DNA of 24,087 nucleotides from Pelargonium nanum. Taxonomy: Eukaryota; Streptophyta; Magnoliopsida; Geraniales; Geraniaceae. The notes beneath the pieces were generated by a model. That model did no database searches and had not been told where the DNA came from. It saw only the letters and a list, made by a program, of their open reading frames with translations. Positions 21,586 to 24,087 of the stretch are shown one piece after another; position 1 is the stretch's first letter; every line of letters begins with the position of its first letter. The translations under genes were made by a program, and so were the position numbers. The stretch is from assembly GCA_036897485.1 (NCBI GenBank), contig JAYMTF010001336.1, positions 1-24,087 on the forward strand. Reading direction: 5' to 3'.

Positions 21586-21665
21586 TATCTTTCTTCTTAT
21601 TCATTCACGTTTAATTGTTAGTCACGCTTAGATTGTGAGATACGCAGGAAGTTAGTTGGAAATTA

Positions 21666-21980
21666 CACTACAAGAATAACAATGATATGGGAAAGAATAG
21701 TTTGTCACAGATCATTCATATTCAGTCGTGAATTTCGAGCACCGACAGAATAACGACAAATAGAATTGTGTTAATATTTGACTTGTCGTTGATGGGTTGC
21801 GACGACAGTTGTTGGTGTATTGCAGCAGACTACATGTCGTTGTGTTAGTCGATGATTGTGGACAAAGCTAGTCGTCGCAAATTGGCAAGTCCATTACCAA
21901 CTAGAGATTCGTTGTAGTTCTTCGACTTCATTTTCTAAGAGACGTATAGTCGTTAATCCGCGATGGACATTCTGTCGTTT
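21666..21980 (+). mobile_element. CACTA (En/Spm) transposon terminus with subterminal repeats
   Basis: CACTACAAGAATA at 21666 is the classical CACTA-superfamily end. In the next 310 bases GTCGT or its complement ACGAC occurs eight times (21725, 21753, 21785, 21802, 21836, 21871, 21949 and 21974), matching the subterminal repeat arrays to which CACTA transposases bind. No TTCTTGTAGTG right end is found before the window ends, and no transposase frame is visible, so this is truncated or non-autonomous. Confidence 0.65.
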
Positions 21981-22169
21981 TGGTGAACATTGTTCATATA
22001 TGCAAAGCATTCGCAGAGCATGCTATCGCAATTCACTTTTGAAACATGCATCCTTGCAAGTCAAGGCAGAAGACCATTTCCTTAAGGCACTTCCTAAAGG
22101 AGATTTTTTAAGATTTTACTTTGAGCGCTTTGAACAAACTCATTTAAAAGTTTCACTCGTATGTAGAGC

Positions 22170-22470
22170 TTGAAGGGCTCTCAGAGGATGGAATGCTCAT
22201 CCTATTGAGAAGAAAAATCAAAACCCACATGTGAGACCCACAAAACTCTCGACCATTCAGAACGCACCACCTCGTCAGGTAAGTGGAGACCTATAAATAT
22301 GACCTTCCACCCAAGGTCAAAAGTTCATAATATCTTTCCAATACTTTCACATATATATACACCGTTTGAAGTACAAAAAAAAATTCGTATACACTCGAAG
22401 ATTTTCGAACATTCATTCATTCCTTAAGTTTGTGTTGTGTTCCTAAATTTTACGCCCGAGGCATGCCCCC
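22170..22470 (+). mobile_element. Possible second LTR-like relic
   Basis: A TATA box (CTATAAATAT, 22291-22300) follows a stretch of moderate GC. It is followed by sequence like the R/U5 part of plant LTRs, with a CATTCATTCATTCCTTAAG string near 22412. No ends, primer-binding site or coding region can be fixed. An ordinary promoter-like fragment is equally possible. Confidence 0.25.
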
Positions 22471-22589
22471 GAACACACATACGATGTTCTTCTTTGCATG
22501 CTCCATGACCCGATGTGTTAGACTTCAGACCCTTGTGACACAATCAAGACTTAGACAAAACTTAGGAGCCTTGACATGTGAATAAGAAG

Positions 22590-22841
22590 ACTAATAAGAC
22601 GCGATATAAAACTAGGGGTTTGAAAACCAAACCACCCAAACAAGTCTCGCAAAGAGACCGAAAACCTACCAAACTCATTGGCCACTTGGTTCGCAGACCA
22701 ACCCGCAAACAAAAAATTAACCGTATCAAACTAAGCCACAATGACTAAAACATCATGACTAATCAAATCGAAGACACTTAAATTCTCTACACCACCCTGA
22801 ATAAAAAAGTTGAAGGCACTTGAATCCTCTCCCACGTCCAG
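22590..22841 (-). pseudogene. Second RNase H-like (RVT_3) relic, opposite strand
   Basis: On the minus strand, one frame reads LDVGEDSSAFNFFIQGG, then SVFDLISHDVLVIVA, a TAG stop, then FDTVNFLFAGWSANQVANEF and SVSL. This follows the RNase H-like order: an acidic E-D-S strand motif, the S-x-F-x-L-I-x-D-V helix with its Asp, then the R-S-A-N-Q-V-A-x-E motif, here W-S-A-N-Q-V-A. The internal stop and the Arg-to-Trp change mark it as decayed. It differs from the copy at 19068 and lies on the other strand, so it is probably an independent LINE-derived insertion. Confidence 0.55.
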
Positions 22842-23221
22842 AAAAGCACAAAAAACTAACGCACTTGGAGCTTAAGGCGACCACATGAATGGTTATACCA
22901 GCCGCTTATCACCATCACCGAGTATGCCATCTAATTTGGTAGCAATCTCGAAAGCTAATTTGATGGCTTCGACCAAATCTTCACCTTCTCCTTCATTGTA
23001 TATGTATATGCAAACCGAATAGACTGTCACCGCTATGAAAACCAAGAGCATCCATATCCGTACAGAAACCCTATCTGACACTTTAAACATCATAGAGTTG
23101 TTTTTTTTTATAAATAACAGTAAAACAAAATCGATCCATTTATTCACACTTATACATATATATATGAGAAAAAAGAATCTAAACCAAACATTTTATGACA
23201 TAGGCTAAGTCAAACCTATGA

Positions 23222-23330
23222 GATAATGACACCTCATTAAATGTCACACTCATACGGTCATACCCATCAAGTGAATTGGTGGGAGCGGAGCGACCCGCCC
23301 GAATATATGATTTTTAATGAGGTGTTATCA
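23222..23330. mobile_element. Fold-back / MITE-like inverted repeat
   Basis: GATAATGACACCTCATTAAA (left, from 23222) and TTTTTAATGAGGTGTTATC (right, to 23329) are near-perfect inverted arms about 70 bases apart. Looser homology extends outward (CATTTTATG and CTAAG on the left, CTAAGCCATTAAAA on the right) to roughly 23195-23347. The central loop holds a GC-rich stretch (GGGAGCGGAGCGACCCGCCC). This is consistent with a small non-autonomous DNA transposon. Target duplications are not clear. Confidence 0.5.
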
Positions 23331-23890
23331 CCTAAGCCATTAAAACTTGTCTTAGGATCCTTACTCCCTATATATATATATAAATAATTATGACATCTCG
23401 TTCTTCTTTTTATTTAAAATATAAATATGTATTATTTGAAAGAAAAAAATTACAAAATTTTAATGTACAAGTTGTTGCATAAAAGATGTACAAAATAAAA
23501 ATAAAAATTATATTTTACTCTTTTTAACTGAGAATTAAATTGTTCATGAACAATGAGAATATATATGAAATTTTTTAATCCAAAATTTTAAAATGAAATC
23601 TTATTCTCATTTCTATTTTACATTCCCATTTTCAAAATCTAAACCCTACCTCAACAAAATAGCCGAGCTTAGTAGACTGTGACACCTATTACATGCAATG
23701 TGCAAAATGGTACACACCTACATGGCTCACCCGTTATAGCTCAAAATATATCGAAAGAGGAAAATAATTAATTTGGAATTGACGCAGGTTGCTAGATTTA
23801 TTGTTGAATTGAAAGTAGATAAACAATATGCATTTACATATAATTAAGGTGCTAATATTTATGTCAACATACCGTGTTAAAAATTAAGTA

Positions 23891-24087
23891 CTCCCTCCGT
23901 CCCAAAATGAGTGTCATGTTTCCATTTTTTGCAAAAATTAAGAATTACTAGATAATTTAATGTGTTTCCAATATTGCCCTTACTTTCCCTCCTACACCAC
24001 ATGGGCAGTCCAGATTAGGTTTTCTTTTAGTGCATAAGTGATAAAGGTAACATGGGAAAAACAATAATATAATAACCTAAAAATAGA
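23891..24087 (+). mobile_element. Stowaway-type MITE, left end, cut by the window edge
   Basis: After TA (23889-23890), CTCCCTCCGTCCCAAAATGA plus GTGTC is an essentially intact Stowaway/Tc1-mariner-like terminus. It is better preserved than the ends at 3172 and 20291, so probably younger. The element runs past the window, and its right end is not seen. Confidence 0.6.

Noticed and set aside
21856-22173. 105-codon frame as a transposase fragment
   Set aside because: Overlaps the CACTA subterminal repeat array and shows no transposase motif.
1-24087. CRISPR array or prokaryotic operon
   Set aside because: No regularly spaced identical repeats, and genes contain spliceosomal introns.

Overview
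This is AT-rich plant nuclear DNA. The intron-containing genes, a nuclear tRNA gene, Stowaway-, SINE-, CACTA- and LTR-type debris, and two transcription factors of land-plant families all support this. Protein details (a four-exon ICE1-type bHLH gene of 544 aa and a fourteen-exon ARF2-type gene of 853 aa) fit a core eudicot. I cannot name the species from sequence alone.

Layout. Positions 1-4.4 kb are intergenic, with no convincing gene; they hold a tRNA-derived SINE sitting inside a degraded Stowaway-like MITE (about 3172-3665). Positions 4.44-7.8 kb hold an ICE1/SCREAM-type bHLH gene on the + strand with a perfect G-box upstream. Just downstream lie a directly duplicated segment containing a 21-base A tract (8202-8380), a tRNA-Thr(AGU) gene on the - strand (8533-8606) and an LTR-like relic (about 9000-9640). 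Positions 11.4-15.8 kb hold an ARF2-type auxin response factor on the - strand. All 14 exons join in frame, and the large exon 12 carries a tasiR-ARF (TAS3) target site. Its leader has a very short upstream ORF whose stop overlaps a potential start codon, and its promoter has clustered W-boxes, a hairpin and a perfect 20-bp palindrome. Positions 16.8-24.1 kb are gene-poor repeat debris: a second SINE-like segment, two RNase H-like (RVT_3) relics on opposite strands, a promoter-like GC-richer block, a CACTA terminus with GTCGT subterminal repeats, a second possible LTR relic, a fold-back element and two further Stowaway-like ends.

The two protein genes are convergent, with about 3.6 kb between their stop codons. 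ICE1 is known for cold response and stomatal differentiation, ARF2 for auxin-dependent repression of growth. Nothing in the sequence ties them into one pathway. I see no undescribed multi-gene system here. The most informative signals are regulatory (tasiR-ARF site, uORF/start overlap, palindromes) and repeat structure.
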